This document shows positions 38,201 to 50,200 of a stretch of 64,000 nucleotides of DNA, piece after piece (within the stretch, counting starts at the first letter, position 1; every line of letters begins with the position of its first letter). The notes below the pieces were generated by a model that saw only the letters and a list, made by a program, of their open reading frames with translations, did no database searches and was not told where the DNA came from. The DNA is from Symsagittifera roscoffensis (Eukaryota; Xenacoelomorpha; Acoela; Convolutidae). A program made the translations under genes and the position numbers. The stretch lies in NCBI RefSeq assembly GCF_963678635.1, contig NC_087063.1, positions 80,895,574 through 80,959,573 of the forward strand. Direction: 5' to 3'.

Positions 38201-41200
38201 TGGAAAGCCTCAATAGATTTAACTACGAAAGGTTCATCATATTTAGAGGGCTCAGGAGCTGGAAACGTAGGATAACGTGATAAATAATCGACTATCCCCA
38301 GCGTGACCCCTGGGACGTGAATAACCTCAAAATCAAAAGGTAACAAACGATCTGCCCAACGAGCAAGACGAGACTGATACGGTTTAATATTATAATGTTC
38401 ATTTTATGCTGATATAGCTTTATGATCGGTCAACACTTGAAAACGTTGTAACCTAACAGATAAGTACGGAAATGTTCACAGGCCCAAACGATTGCCAATA
38501 ACTCCAATTCATTTGTACTATATTTAACCTCCGCATTGTTAAGGAAACGCGAAGCAAAAGCAGTTGGAGCCCAAACTCCAGGTTCAACTTCTTGTTCGAG
38601 GCAAGCTCCTAAACCATTATGACTAGCATCGCATTTGACCCTCGAACCCTTCGATGAATCAAAGTGATAAAGACTCGGAATTTTCGCAATCAGAATGATT
38701 ATGTCGTTAAAGGCCTTATTCTGTTCCCTCTCCCCACAAGAACGACTGTTTATTACAGGCTTTTAAGGATGCCCGTAAATGAACAGTATGGGTATGCAAA
38801 TCAGGAATAAACCTTTGCAAATGGTTTAACGTGCCCATAAAAGAACGAAATTGCTTTGATGTTCTCGGTGGTTTGAGTGCTTGTATGGCATCGATCTTAG
38901 AAAATTTAGGAGATCAACCGTCCTCATTAATGTCATATCCAAGCCAAGTTAGTTGGTTAACAGAGAATTCGCACTTACTCGATTTGAGAGCCCATCCTTC
39001 CTCATCAAGTCTATGCATGACCTTTTCGACCAGTTCGTTATGGCCTTGAACATCTCCTTTAGTGACTATCAGAATGTCGTCAAGGTAACAAATAACACCT
39101 TCTAGCCCTTGTAAGGTACAATCCATTGCCTTCTGGAACTCGGTAGGCATGTCAGTCAGCCCATAAAATCCGGTCTTGAATCGGTACGTTCCCGTCGCCT
39201 CGCTACCTAGAATATTGAAATTACAGTGACTGAGCTAGTGAGTGATGACAATGGCAACTGACTAAACGCATACTTCAAATCCAAGGACGTGAACCAAACC
39301 TTTCCAGGAACATTTCTTGTTATGATTTGTGCCGCGGAATCAATGAGTTCATCAATATTCGGCATCTGGTACTTGTTTTTCCAGATCTGAGCGTTCATTG
39401 GCTTAGCATTAAGGGCCAGTTTAATAGAGCCACCTTTCTTTGCAGTTAGCACAATCGGTGCTATGAAGAAATCAGTCGTACACTTGTCCAACTTTTCAAT
39501 ATGTCCTTGCTCCACCAGAAGTTTTATCTCGTTTGCGACCCTATCCTGAATATGAATCGGAACTTTACGTCCTTTAATTTGACGTGGCACCAACGGGAAC
39601 TTGAAGTTAGTATAGACTTTATGATGTTTAGATCGGCCCAAACGACTGAACAGATGGGCGTATTTCTTGGTAAAGAAGGAACTCCAGCATTCTGATATCG
39701 GATCCGACGAATTATACTCCAGCGACTGAACTGATTCAGCTTTCAACTGTGTAGTAACAACACCCAGTTGCTCCTGCAAGTCCAAACCAAGGAGATTACG
39801 AGCTCTGTTCTCCGAAATGAGGACCTGAGCGTTATCCACCCTCCAGCCACCAGAAGAAATTGGGATTTGGATCGACCCAAGTAGACGAATGGGCTGCTTA
39901 TTATAGTCCACATACAAGGTGTCAACAGGGTAACGTGCGATATCGCGAAACTCAATTGATGTATTTCGTTGCAGAAGTAAATCACAGCANNNNNNNNNNN
40001 NNNNNNNNNNNNNNNNNNNNNNNNNNNNNNNNNNNNNNNNNNNNNNNNNNNNNNNNNNNNNNNNNNNNNNNNNNNNNNNNNNNNNNNNNNNNNNNNNNNN
40101 NNNNNNNNNNNNNNNNNNNNNNNNNNNNNNNNNNNNNNNNNNNNNNNNNNNNNNNNNNNNNNNNNNNNNNNNNNNNNNNNNNNNNNNNNTCCATTGCCTT
40201 CTGGAACTCGGTAGGCATGTCAGTCAGCCCATAAAATCCGGTCTTGAATCGGTACGTTCCCGTCGCCTCGCTACCTAGAATATTGAAATTACAGTGACTG
40301 CTAGTGAGTGATGACAATGGCAACTGACTAAACGCATACTTCAAATCCAAGGACGTGAACCAAACCTTTCCAGGAACATTTCTTGTTATGATTTGTGCCG
40401 CGGAATCAATGAGTTCATCAATATTCGGCATCTGGTACTTGTTTTTCCAGATCTGAGCGTTCATTGGCTTAGCATTAAGGGCCAGTTTAATAGAGCCACC
40501 TTTCTTTGCAGTTAGCACAATCGGTGCTATGAAGAAATCAGTCGTACACTTGTCCAACTTTTCAATATGTCCTTGCTCCACCAGAAGTTTTATCTCGTTT
40601 GCGACCCTATCCTGAATATGAATCGGAACTTTACGTCCTTTAATTGACGTGGCACCAACGGGAACTTGAAGTTAGTATAGACTTTATGATGTTTAGATCG
40701 GCCCAAACGACTGAACAGATGGGCGTATTTCTTGGTAAAGAAGGAACTCCAGCATTCTGATATCGGATCCGACGAATTATACTCCAGCGACTGAACTGAT
40801 TCAGCTTTCAACTGTGTAGTAACAACACCCAGTTGCTCCTGCAAGTCCAAACCAAGGAGATTACGAGCTCTGTTCTCCGAAATGAGGACCTGAGCGTTAT
40901 CCACCCTCCAGCCACCAGAAGAAATTGGGATTTGGATCGACCCAAGTAGACGAATGGGCTGCTTATTATAGTCCACATACAAGGTGTCAACAGGGTAACG
41001 TGCGATATCGCGAAACTCAATTGATGTATTTCGTTGCAGAAGTAAATCACAGCAACGTTTATTCAGAAACGAGACTGGGCTTCCTGTGTCTACAGTCGAA
41101 AAGAAAAAACTACGACCTGAACGCAACTGGATACTGAGGCTCCTAGATTTCACTCCGCTTGACTTGAGGGTTTCTATACTATTAATCATCACAGCGGATT

Positions 41201-44200
41201 CCAGTTGTAACACCCCATATTCTGGCTCACTATCCTGTTCGACATCTATAAAATTACAATCCATAGATGGGCCCGAAGCGTCCTCATTTTTCTGAACCAG
41301 ATTTACACGTCGTTTCGACGAGTTGCAACATTTCGCGAAGTGACCACGTTTCCGACAAAGATTACATGTTACTACCCGAGCTGGACAAGATTTTCGGTGA
41401 TCCGGACTAAAAGGATTACCACAAAAGTAACATGACTTATTTGTTTGATTGTTCTGTGACGCTTTTCGATCACTTTGGTTTTGAGGATAATTCCGTTTCC
41501 CTCTAGATGATTGAATGGAGAAAGTAGGTTCTTGTTTAACCTTGATACCATTTGAATGTTGATTATGAGGAAGTAGTTTTTGGAATTGGGCAGATGTATT
41601 TGTCCCTTTTTCGCACTCAAGTGCGAGCTTAAAGGTGCCATCTAGATCGGCCTTAGCCTTGATAAGTTGTTGTTTAACATCTATATCTCGAATTCGTCAA
41701 ATAAAGAGGTCTTTCAAAGTCTCCCTTTCTTGATCATGAGGCCAATTACACAGAGCCACTTGGGCGCTCAGACGAGCGTAGAATGACGAGAAAGTGTCAT
41801 TTTCAAGCATGAAAACCGTGTTATACAGTTTGATACGTTCCACCGTATATTCTCGTTCAACCTTGAATAATGTTTCACAGCCATTATGAAATTCACGAAA
41901 AGGAATATTACTGATGTCCGTGTGAGGAAATGAGTCAGCGAATCGTCTCCTCCCTTCGTTCCCCAGAGCGAAGAACAAGCGAGACTTCATACGGGCTTCA
42001 GCTTCGTGATAAAACCAATTCTGACTGATCCGAGGGCCTTTTCTCCTCCTCTCGAAGTTTAACTCGTTAATTCTTCGAATCGCCGCTTGATCCCGCTGTC
42101 TTCAGGCTTCGGCCGCTCCAGCGTCCTCGCCATCAGCAATTGACTCAGGTCTTGGCGGAGGTTCATCAACAACCTCAGTGGGTTCGGTTAAAAGATCGTG
42201 AGGATTGATATTATCCTTCAGACCAGCGGCCAAGAAAAATTGAGCAATCCAAGATTCCCACAGGAATGGCGGGTTAATGGAGGCTTTCGCCCAGAAAGAG
42301 GGAATGCCTAACAGGTCAGTCCTGTCTTCGTTCACAGGAACTGCTGGCTCCGCCATAAGATTTACCGAGGTTTTAGAATGAAAACTTTGTTGTTTGAACA
42401 ATAAGTAAGTTGTTTTAGAGTTGAATAATTAGTTGCTTGAATCACTTTATTGCTTGGTTTCGAATAAATACTTAGTTTCGAATAAATATTCTGAATAGGA
42501 AGTTTATCCTGAATGAGTTTTAAAGTTGAATAAAGTTTATCTAGCAAACAGTATAGATATCGGAAGAGAATGAACACGCTCTGCGTGGTATTAAGTATAG
42601 TTTAGCACAATGACTTCGGTTAGTATAATTAACATCAATCTGCAGTGAGACTGCAAAAGAACAAGTAAATAACGAGGTACCGAAGATCGCCTCACGACAG
42701 TTAATCAAAAATTACGCCAAAAAATACCCGGTCAATCACAGACATAGTTATATCAAAGTGAGCTCCTTATGTAGCTCAAAAAACTTTAAGAATGGTATAT
42801 TCTCCAAAAAAAATTGTAAATTGTTTTTAAATAAATAGTTGGTTTTTTTTATAGTAAAAGCGACCTATTTTGTCTATCAAACAAAAATAAATTAACTTAT
42901 ACAATGTTTTGGAGAATATACTTTTCTTAAAGTTTGTTGGGCTACGTAAGGGGCTCACTTTGATATAATTATGTCTGTGATCGACTGGGCCTTTTTGGCG
43001 TAATTTTTGATTAACTAAGAAAAGCCAAATGACTCATTTTTGGGGTAAAATTTTGGGCCCGAATTTCGCAAAACAAATTAAAGATCAAGTTAACATCCCC
43101 CCCCCCCCTAATAGACCAAGTTAAGATCCTCCACCCCAGCGCTTAAATTAAATTGAATTTGCTAAGCGCTGCATGTAAAATGCTCGATTCTGATTGGCTG
43201 AAAATTCCCAACTTAGAACCAAGTTAACATCCTCCCCCTAAACGTGTTAAGGGGGGAGGATGTTAACTTGGTCCCAAATTACACCATATTATTTCTGCTA
43301 AAATTTTAAGCAAGTTTTGTCTTCATAAGTTTTCACCTAAACTCAACCCAATTTGAGAAAAACGCGTTTTAAATTTCAATTTTAGCTCGTTTTGTCCGGT
43401 TAATTTGAATCACCACTGTATATACTTTGTTGGTTTCAGAACGTTTGGACAAAGAAAAAGCGGCTGAGGCTGAAAGAGTGAGAATAGCCGGACCTCCTAA
43501 CATTGTGTCCTTCTCAACTTGCAAACTAGACTACGACCTAGACCAGCTGTCGTTCGAACACGAGGAACAGTTCAGAGTTGTGGCGCTGCTGCAGCTAAAA
43601 CATCTGTTCACAGAGGGGCTGAAGATGCAACTCATAGAAGAGAAGGTGCGCGCTTTTTTCTCGCATTGCTTATTCATTTCTATTGCTTCTATATTTTAAA
43701 GAATTTTTTGCTCTTTACAAAATTACTTAATGCTTTGAGCGTTTTATAATTTTTTGGCACCAGCTTATTTTAGTTTCGTTGACTTGGAAAATAATTCCCT
43801 GTTTTAAGTTTTCTGTTTTACTAATGGTCATTTTCTAATGACCAATAATTTTTTCGCTCGGTGAGAAAGTGATATTATGTGGATTTTTAACAGCCTATTC
43901 TTCAGTGATGCGAAATAATATGGAGCGAAAATTGTTTTGTGAAGTTCTCACCCAAAATTCTACCCTATATTTTACTCTGTACAACTTTTTTCTAAATCTC
44001 TAAGAAATTTACCTTGCTCTATTAGGAAACCTCAATTGATTTTGCAGCTGGCTATCAAGCTTCTAGGTAAATGTACTGCTTGGGAGTCCAAAGGTCTGGA
44101 GATTGATTCCTGTCGTCACCTTTTTTTCCTCGTGGTTTTTCAGCCTCTTGGCTTTCGGATGAATATCTGTCGGTTTAGTTTCCGACTGAGAAATTGATAG

Positions 44201-47200
44201 CCGTTTCTACGAGTTGATTTGCTTATTTAATTATGTATTTGGAGCATTGCAATGTTTTTTAAGTAAAAATTAAGCAAAAATTTTTGGTCGATTTTTGGCT
44301 AAATTGGCGCCGGCGTCAATTCTGTCGGCTCATTTACCTATTTTGCCGTTATATTACCTACTGGGTTGTATTATGTGTTTATTATATATTTCAAAAGCCG
44401 ATATATGTTGTGATTGATGGCTGGGATGGGGCAAGCCTGATTATCTATAAAATGCAGAATTTTTTTTTGTATAGTTATGGACTTTCCTTAAACATGTTCT
44501 TATTTACACTGGCGTCAGCTTAGTGTATTGTTACGAAACTTCTCTTTTTTCTAACCTAACTCGCAAATTAAGCGTTCACTAATTTGGAAATTTCACTGTA
44601 GCATTGAAAATTGCATAGCATCTGTTCTCTGCTTTTTTTTGTGACTAGTGTGAGACTATTAACTAATAAGCTTCCGTGGTTAGTTTGTGAGACTCTCAAT
44701 CTCTTAGTCGCAGGTTCGAGTTTTAGACGTAGCCAATTTTTTTTGCTATTTCGAGTATTATTTCTTCTTTTTCTTATTGCACTTTATAGAACTGCTTTTT
44801 GTCGTGCTCTCGCTACTGTTTGCGAAGCTTCGCCTCTGCGTTGAAATATAGTCTATGATGTTCATCCTAGTTTTGCATGTTACCCTAAGATAGATAGAAA
44901 CTTCTGTGATTTATTAAGTGTCAAAGAACGAAGTGGTTTATACACTAGCAAGCGCAGTGTATTAATATGACTCTACTTTTTTTCTAAGCTAACTCGCATA
45001 TAAAAGTGCTCATGTGGTGGCACTTTTGCTATAATCACAATCTGCAGCATTGGAAATTTCACACATCTGTTCTCTACTTTATTTGTGTAGCAATCATTTA
45101 GCGTCTGTGGCTGAGAGAGAAGCACATGACACTCCAAACCTCGAGGTCGCTGGTTCGAATCTGACACATAGCAAAAATGTAACTCATTTGAAGCTTATTT
45201 CGACTTTTTCTTATTTACCCTATAGAAGTGCTTTTTTGTCGTTCCATCACTAGTGTTTGCGAAGCGTTATTTATATAGGTCCTGATGATTTTTTTGGGTT
45301 TTTTTAAACTTTATCTAATATACATATTTTTCAGGTTCAGTATTTTTTTGAAAAAAAATCAATGGTTTGCATTTTTTAAATGGTTTGCATGTTTTAGACT
45401 TCTTTCGGCTATCCAATTTTTTTCGATCTGAGTGTTGGTTTTTGTTTTCGGATTACTTTTCTTGTTGTGTTGATTTTCTTGTTTTTTCTTCGTTTAAATT
45501 TTTCTTGAATTTAAAGATACGATGAACTTAGTTGAAACATGGAAGAAAAGTCGTAAAGTTTGTCCAGGATCATTTTTACTTTTTCGCAGTTTGATTTTTA
45601 GTTTCTTTTTAAGTTCAGTTCATTACTTTTTCAAAATGATGGCAAATTTCATAAACGCACAGCGAAAGTCTAAAGGACAAGAAAAACGCAATCGATTTCG
45701 AATTTCGAAAATGGAATTTAAATATCAAATTTCCCAGCGAAATTAAACGTTTTGGTTCAATTTTCTCAAATTGGGTCAATTTTATCAAAAACGTGTGAAT
45801 CAGAAATTGTTCTAGAATCTCGAAAATTTTTAAAACCATCTTTTTCCGAAATGCAGTGTTTTTGCTTTCGTTTATTTGTGTTAATTGACTCTTTTCTAAC
45901 TCTCTATTGGCTATGATTTTCAAATTCGTTTTCAGATCTCAAATCTATGTCTAAATGATGGTGTTGCACCCGCAAAGAACAATACCTCAACCATATCAGT
46001 AACAATTTTGATTGCCTTCATTTGTTGCCTTGAAATAGATAAAAGCCTGAATCATTTGAATGGGCAGTTTTTTCAGATGAAGAAGTAGGTTTCAAAGAAA
46101 CCTGCAAAAAAGTGTGAAATTGCTCTTATAATTGGGAACGATTATTTTTTTTCTAGTAAACGACTTGAGTTCGGTCAAGAGTTGATGCTGCGTCTGATGA
46201 TAATTGCAGCAGAGGTTGTACGATTTTTGGGTCATTCAGCATGTACGTGGCGTGTGTACCGCCACTGAGAGGCAATCGTACTTAGCCAAAAGCCATGAAC
46301 CAGCCACAAACTCTTGAAGACTGTTAAATCTTGGTCTGGCTACAGAGCCTACATCAATCCACCCAATACACTTCGATAAAAAATCGGTGTAGGTTGTTAG
46401 AACATGCGCCAATCTGTTTAATTAGAAATTCAGTCCACATCCGTCATCGCCAACTAAAGCTAAATGTAGCACAAACAAAATTGAATAAACTTAAGCTTGA
46501 AACAACCTATATACTCCCACAGGTCGTCGAAAACGCAAAGCAAGCAAAAAAATTAAAGCTCATGGCCCTTAAGATATAGCAGTAATCCATCTCCATCATC
46601 TTGGTGAAATGGGTCTTTTCTACTTAACAAGTCTGAGAAATATGTCTTTAATTTCATCAATCATACCACAACTGGGAAATTGGATAATTTTTTCCTCTCC
46701 TTCCGGGAAAAACTAAAGAGGCAAAAAGTTTATGGCCGATAGCACTCTTGTTTCCAGTTACTAATGTGATTGAAAGAATATCACAAAATGAGTTTGATAG
46801 CATCAAACTTGACGACCATCACCATGGCTTCACGAAAAATAGATCCAAGAACACTGCACTTAACCTAAATGTTGAAAATTTTTAAATGGTCTTAACCATC
46901 CGAGATGGCTAGAAAGAACGCTTTTGGTTGCTCCTGATCTCACCGCAGCTTCTGACAAAATAGATCACGGTATCTTGCTGAAAGACATTCAATCTTCTAA
47001 CATATCCAACAATACCAAAAGATGAATCACATTATATTTACAAGGACTCGAAACTTTTAGAGAACATATAGACAAAAAATCAAATATGCAACTAATGAAC
47101 CAATGAATTTCTCGAGGAACAACAGATCAACCATGTTTAAAAAATCTCTACAACTGGATGGTAAGTCGAAACCTTATACTCTCATCAGACAAATCCAAAG

Positions 47201-50200
47201 CAACTGGCCTCAGGATTTGGATCGAAGAGGTCAAATAAAAAACTAATGTTATGATAAACTTTTTCATATTCTCGCCATATCAGTAACATCATGAACAAAG
47301 TAAAAACTAGGAATAACTTACTGAAAAACTTTCTGTTACTAACTGGAGTTGCAGTAAAGAAACACTTTGTTCATAAATCGAAAAATGGAAAAATACCGTT
47401 TTGATATAAAACACATCCTCGAGGAAAATAAATCTATCATATCATTAGATTACAAGCTTGCTCTGAAAAACATTTACTGGACGGAAGTTAATAACTATAT
47501 AAGCAGTAACACTGCAAGACTAACGGATACTTCGATTCTCTATGTAGCACAGAAAGAAAATCGCCTTCGTCGTACAAGATGACTTCTTGCTCAACTGCGC
47601 TGCGGATATAGCACTTATCATCTCAACAACTACTTATCAAGAATTGATAAAGAACCAAAGACATCTGTCCTAACTGTTGTTATAATCCTCGTGGCGTACT
47701 TCATCTTTGCAACTATCCGGCCAAACCAAAAACACTGACAATGGACGACATGTGGGACCAACTTGTCGAAGTCGCTAACTGGCTTCATTTATAACAACTG
47801 GAGAGGACGAGTTTTGTAGATTCCCCAGAAACACAATACAGCACACATCAGGAGTTTTTTCGGTTCTCCTGACTAATTAAAAACTGCCCGCCAAAACCGG
47901 GCACGGGAGTTTCGCTCGGTTCTCCGTATCAAAAACTGCTCCCCTGGTTTGAGAGACAAGACGACGGAACAGTTCAATCTCCATAATTACGTTTGTGGAG
48001 TACTGAAAAAAAAATTGACAAAAACGGGTTGGGGCTGCAGACGAATCGATACCTGTGAGCAACTACTAACAAAAATAGTTGAGTCAAGAGATATTTGGTT
48101 TGAATCCCGTTGTTGCCGAAGTTTATTTGTCAAAGTTTATCCGGTGACTTTTTAACCAACTCTAGTTGTCCATTCTGTTTATTTGGCGCAAAGGTGTCCA
48201 TGCACGAGATACTTAAAAATTTTTTATCTTGATTATTATTTTTTTTTATCAGTTTGTACCTATTTTTCGGAAAAGTTGAAGATAATTCGAAAATATTACA
48301 TATATCGACTTAAGAGATATTTGGTTCGAATCCCGTTTTTGCAAAAATTCATTTGTCAAAGCTTATACGGCTGCTCTCTTTGTAACCAAATCTAGTAGTC
48401 CATTCTGTTAATTTGGCGCAAAGGCAATGTCCATGCCCGAGAAATTTTGAATTATTTTATCTCGATACTATTTTTTATCAGTTTTTACATTTTTTTTTTC
48501 GGAAAAGTTGCCGAAGATAATTCAAAATAATTGCATTTATCGACTTTTTACTGCTATTTGTATTATTTTATGCTTAACTTGTGTTCGCCAAAATTTCAAA
48601 GGAGAAAAACGCTAAAAATAAAATGTCAACCGTTTTTTGTGTTCATTTTGTTTCGATTTTGCTTTGATTTGTTTTTGTTTGAAACGCTCTTGTAAACATG
48701 CTGAAGAATTTCTTTCGTAGATGGATTTCTAAAAGAGTAGATGGTTTGAAGAAGTGTTTTTTTTTGAAAAACGTGTTATCGCTCAAGTTTGTGAAAGAGG
48801 AGTGTTGTCTGTTTTGGGTTAACTACTAGTTTAACAGAATGACTTGAATCATTTTACATCTTAGTTCTTATGAAATCAAATGCATGGCATTTGTCTAACG
48901 GAATTTGTCCAAGACGGAAAAGCTCGGAATATGTCCAAGATTTAGGCATTTTTACCAAAATTAAAAATCCTTTCATATGCCGGCTTTGTACAAGTAGTTG
49001 AGTTCCCAGAAAATAGCAGGTTTTTTTTTCTTTTGATTTTTTCTTTTCATCTTTTTTATTCTATATAAATCAATAATTAGAGCCGTCTCTTAAAATTTTC
49101 AGAATCTTGATTGTTTGTGATTGCAGTTATCTACAAAAGGTATTTTAATGCAGTACTGCGACTTTCAATCTTCCCCCGTCGTCAAAAATGTTTCATTCGC
49201 CTGATTTGAGTCAAAACAGCTTTTATGAGCGGTAAGGCTTAGAGGATGGCTAGATCTTACCTCTTTTTGCAAAAATTTGATTTTTGTTTCGAAAAATAGG
49301 AAATAGGTGCAATTTTTGACTAATTTTCGATGAAATTTGGCATTTGTTTTTGCATTTCAGTGGCGCGAAGGTCCACATAGCCTCTGTGTTTTAACTTTTT
49401 CTATGCACAGCCGGGTACCTCAAATAGTCATCGGAATCGATCGTGTGATATATCTTATTGAACCCTTGCAGTCGTAATTCGAACGACATTTAAAATTTTC
49501 CAAATAGGTTTTCAGTGGTCTGAAATTGTGATTTTCGATCTGAGCGAATAAAGGGAGCAATCAGCCTTAAATTAGGAAGACAATCGTTTTTTAAGCCGTT
49601 CAAAATTACTCCAGTAAAATTAGGTTTTGAAGTTTCTTTTGGGAATTAAAAAAATTTGAAAAATAACTAGCATTTTCTGCAGAAATTGTTTTTTATTGAA
49701 TTTTTTTTATTCTGTTCATTTTTCCAAGAAAAATGTTGTCGAATATTCCTTATTTAACTATTGAGTTTGCCTAAATGGACAAAAATTGACTGTTTTTTGA
49801 TTAAAAAATTATTTTCGAAAGTTATTGTGGTCCGAACTTTCTCTGCTCCCTGCCGACTATCCTGGTTTCAAATATTTCGTCAATTTCTTATTTCTAACTG
49901 TTTTGGATCACGCCATTTCTTGCGATAAGATCATTTAATTAAAACTTTTTAAATTAGGTCCTATGAAGTTTAACACAATAATATGGCAATTGAAAAAAAA
50001 ACGTTTTTCGTATTTATTTTTAATAAATGATTCCTTTACGTGAGTTGAAATCTTCAGAGCATTTTTGAGTTTTAAGAGCTGGACAATGTATGTTGATTTT
50101 GGAGGCCAGTTTTTGAAATGTATGGAATATATATTAGATTTTTTCACGTTCTACTTGTGAATGTAAGTTTATATTTTTGTAACTCAAGTACTGCGAACCT

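Larger units (their letters stand above)
37961..41500 (-). pseudogene. Ty3/Gypsy pol, right arm: zinc knuckles, protease, RT, RNase H
   Basis: Read downward: two zinc knuckles at about 41430-41300 (CYFCGNPFSPDHRKSC and CNLCRKRGHFAKCC), then the aspartic protease with active site STVDTGSPVSFL near 41080 and ARNLLGLDLQEQLGV near 40850. The RT follows with HIEKLDKCTTDFFIAPIVLT, VWFTSLDLKYAFSQLPL and the catalytic GVICYLDDILIV near 39090, then the thumb and RNase H to about 38400, and a segment past FEVIHVPGVTLGIVDYLSRY to about 37961. Integrase is absent. Lesions include frameshifts near 40640, 39235 and 38720 and the TAA at 38404-38406. The span also contains the assembly gap and an apparent duplication of 39122-39989, so the true arm is probably about 1.07 kb shorter. 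Confidence 0.85.
35275..43418. mobile_element. 8.1 kb inverted-repeat composite: Tc1/mariner-like TIRs enclosing two opposed Ty3/Gypsy halves
   Basis: The outer ends read CAGTGCTGATTTAAATTAAC and, as reverse complement, CAGTGGTGATTCAAATTAAC. Each sits next to TA, as in Tc1/mariner elements, and the arms continue to match for about 185 bp. Both arms then carry a ~319 bp hairpin element (35477-35795 and 42699-43016) and the 5' part of one Ty3/Gypsy element, pointing inward. The arms meet near 37959. Gag is almost identical in the two arms, and the same in-frame TGA (36378-36380 and 42102-42104) and TAA (37809-37811 and 38404-38406) occur in both. The arms are therefore copies of one dead element, not two insertions. 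Arm-specific changes are a ~1.2 kb deletion on the left and a 193 bp MITE on the right. The whole lies in intron 9 of the LRRC43-like gene. No transposase is present. Confidence 0.8.

Noticed and set aside
39860-40581. Open frames running through the 39990-40189 gap
   Set aside because: They cross unknown bases; only the flanking Ty3/Gypsy text is real.
48090-48120. A functional tRNA gene around the perfect B box GGTTCGAATCCC (48090 and 48314)
   Set aside because: No acceptor stem or D arm can be paired at the right distance; it is part of a tandem repeat.
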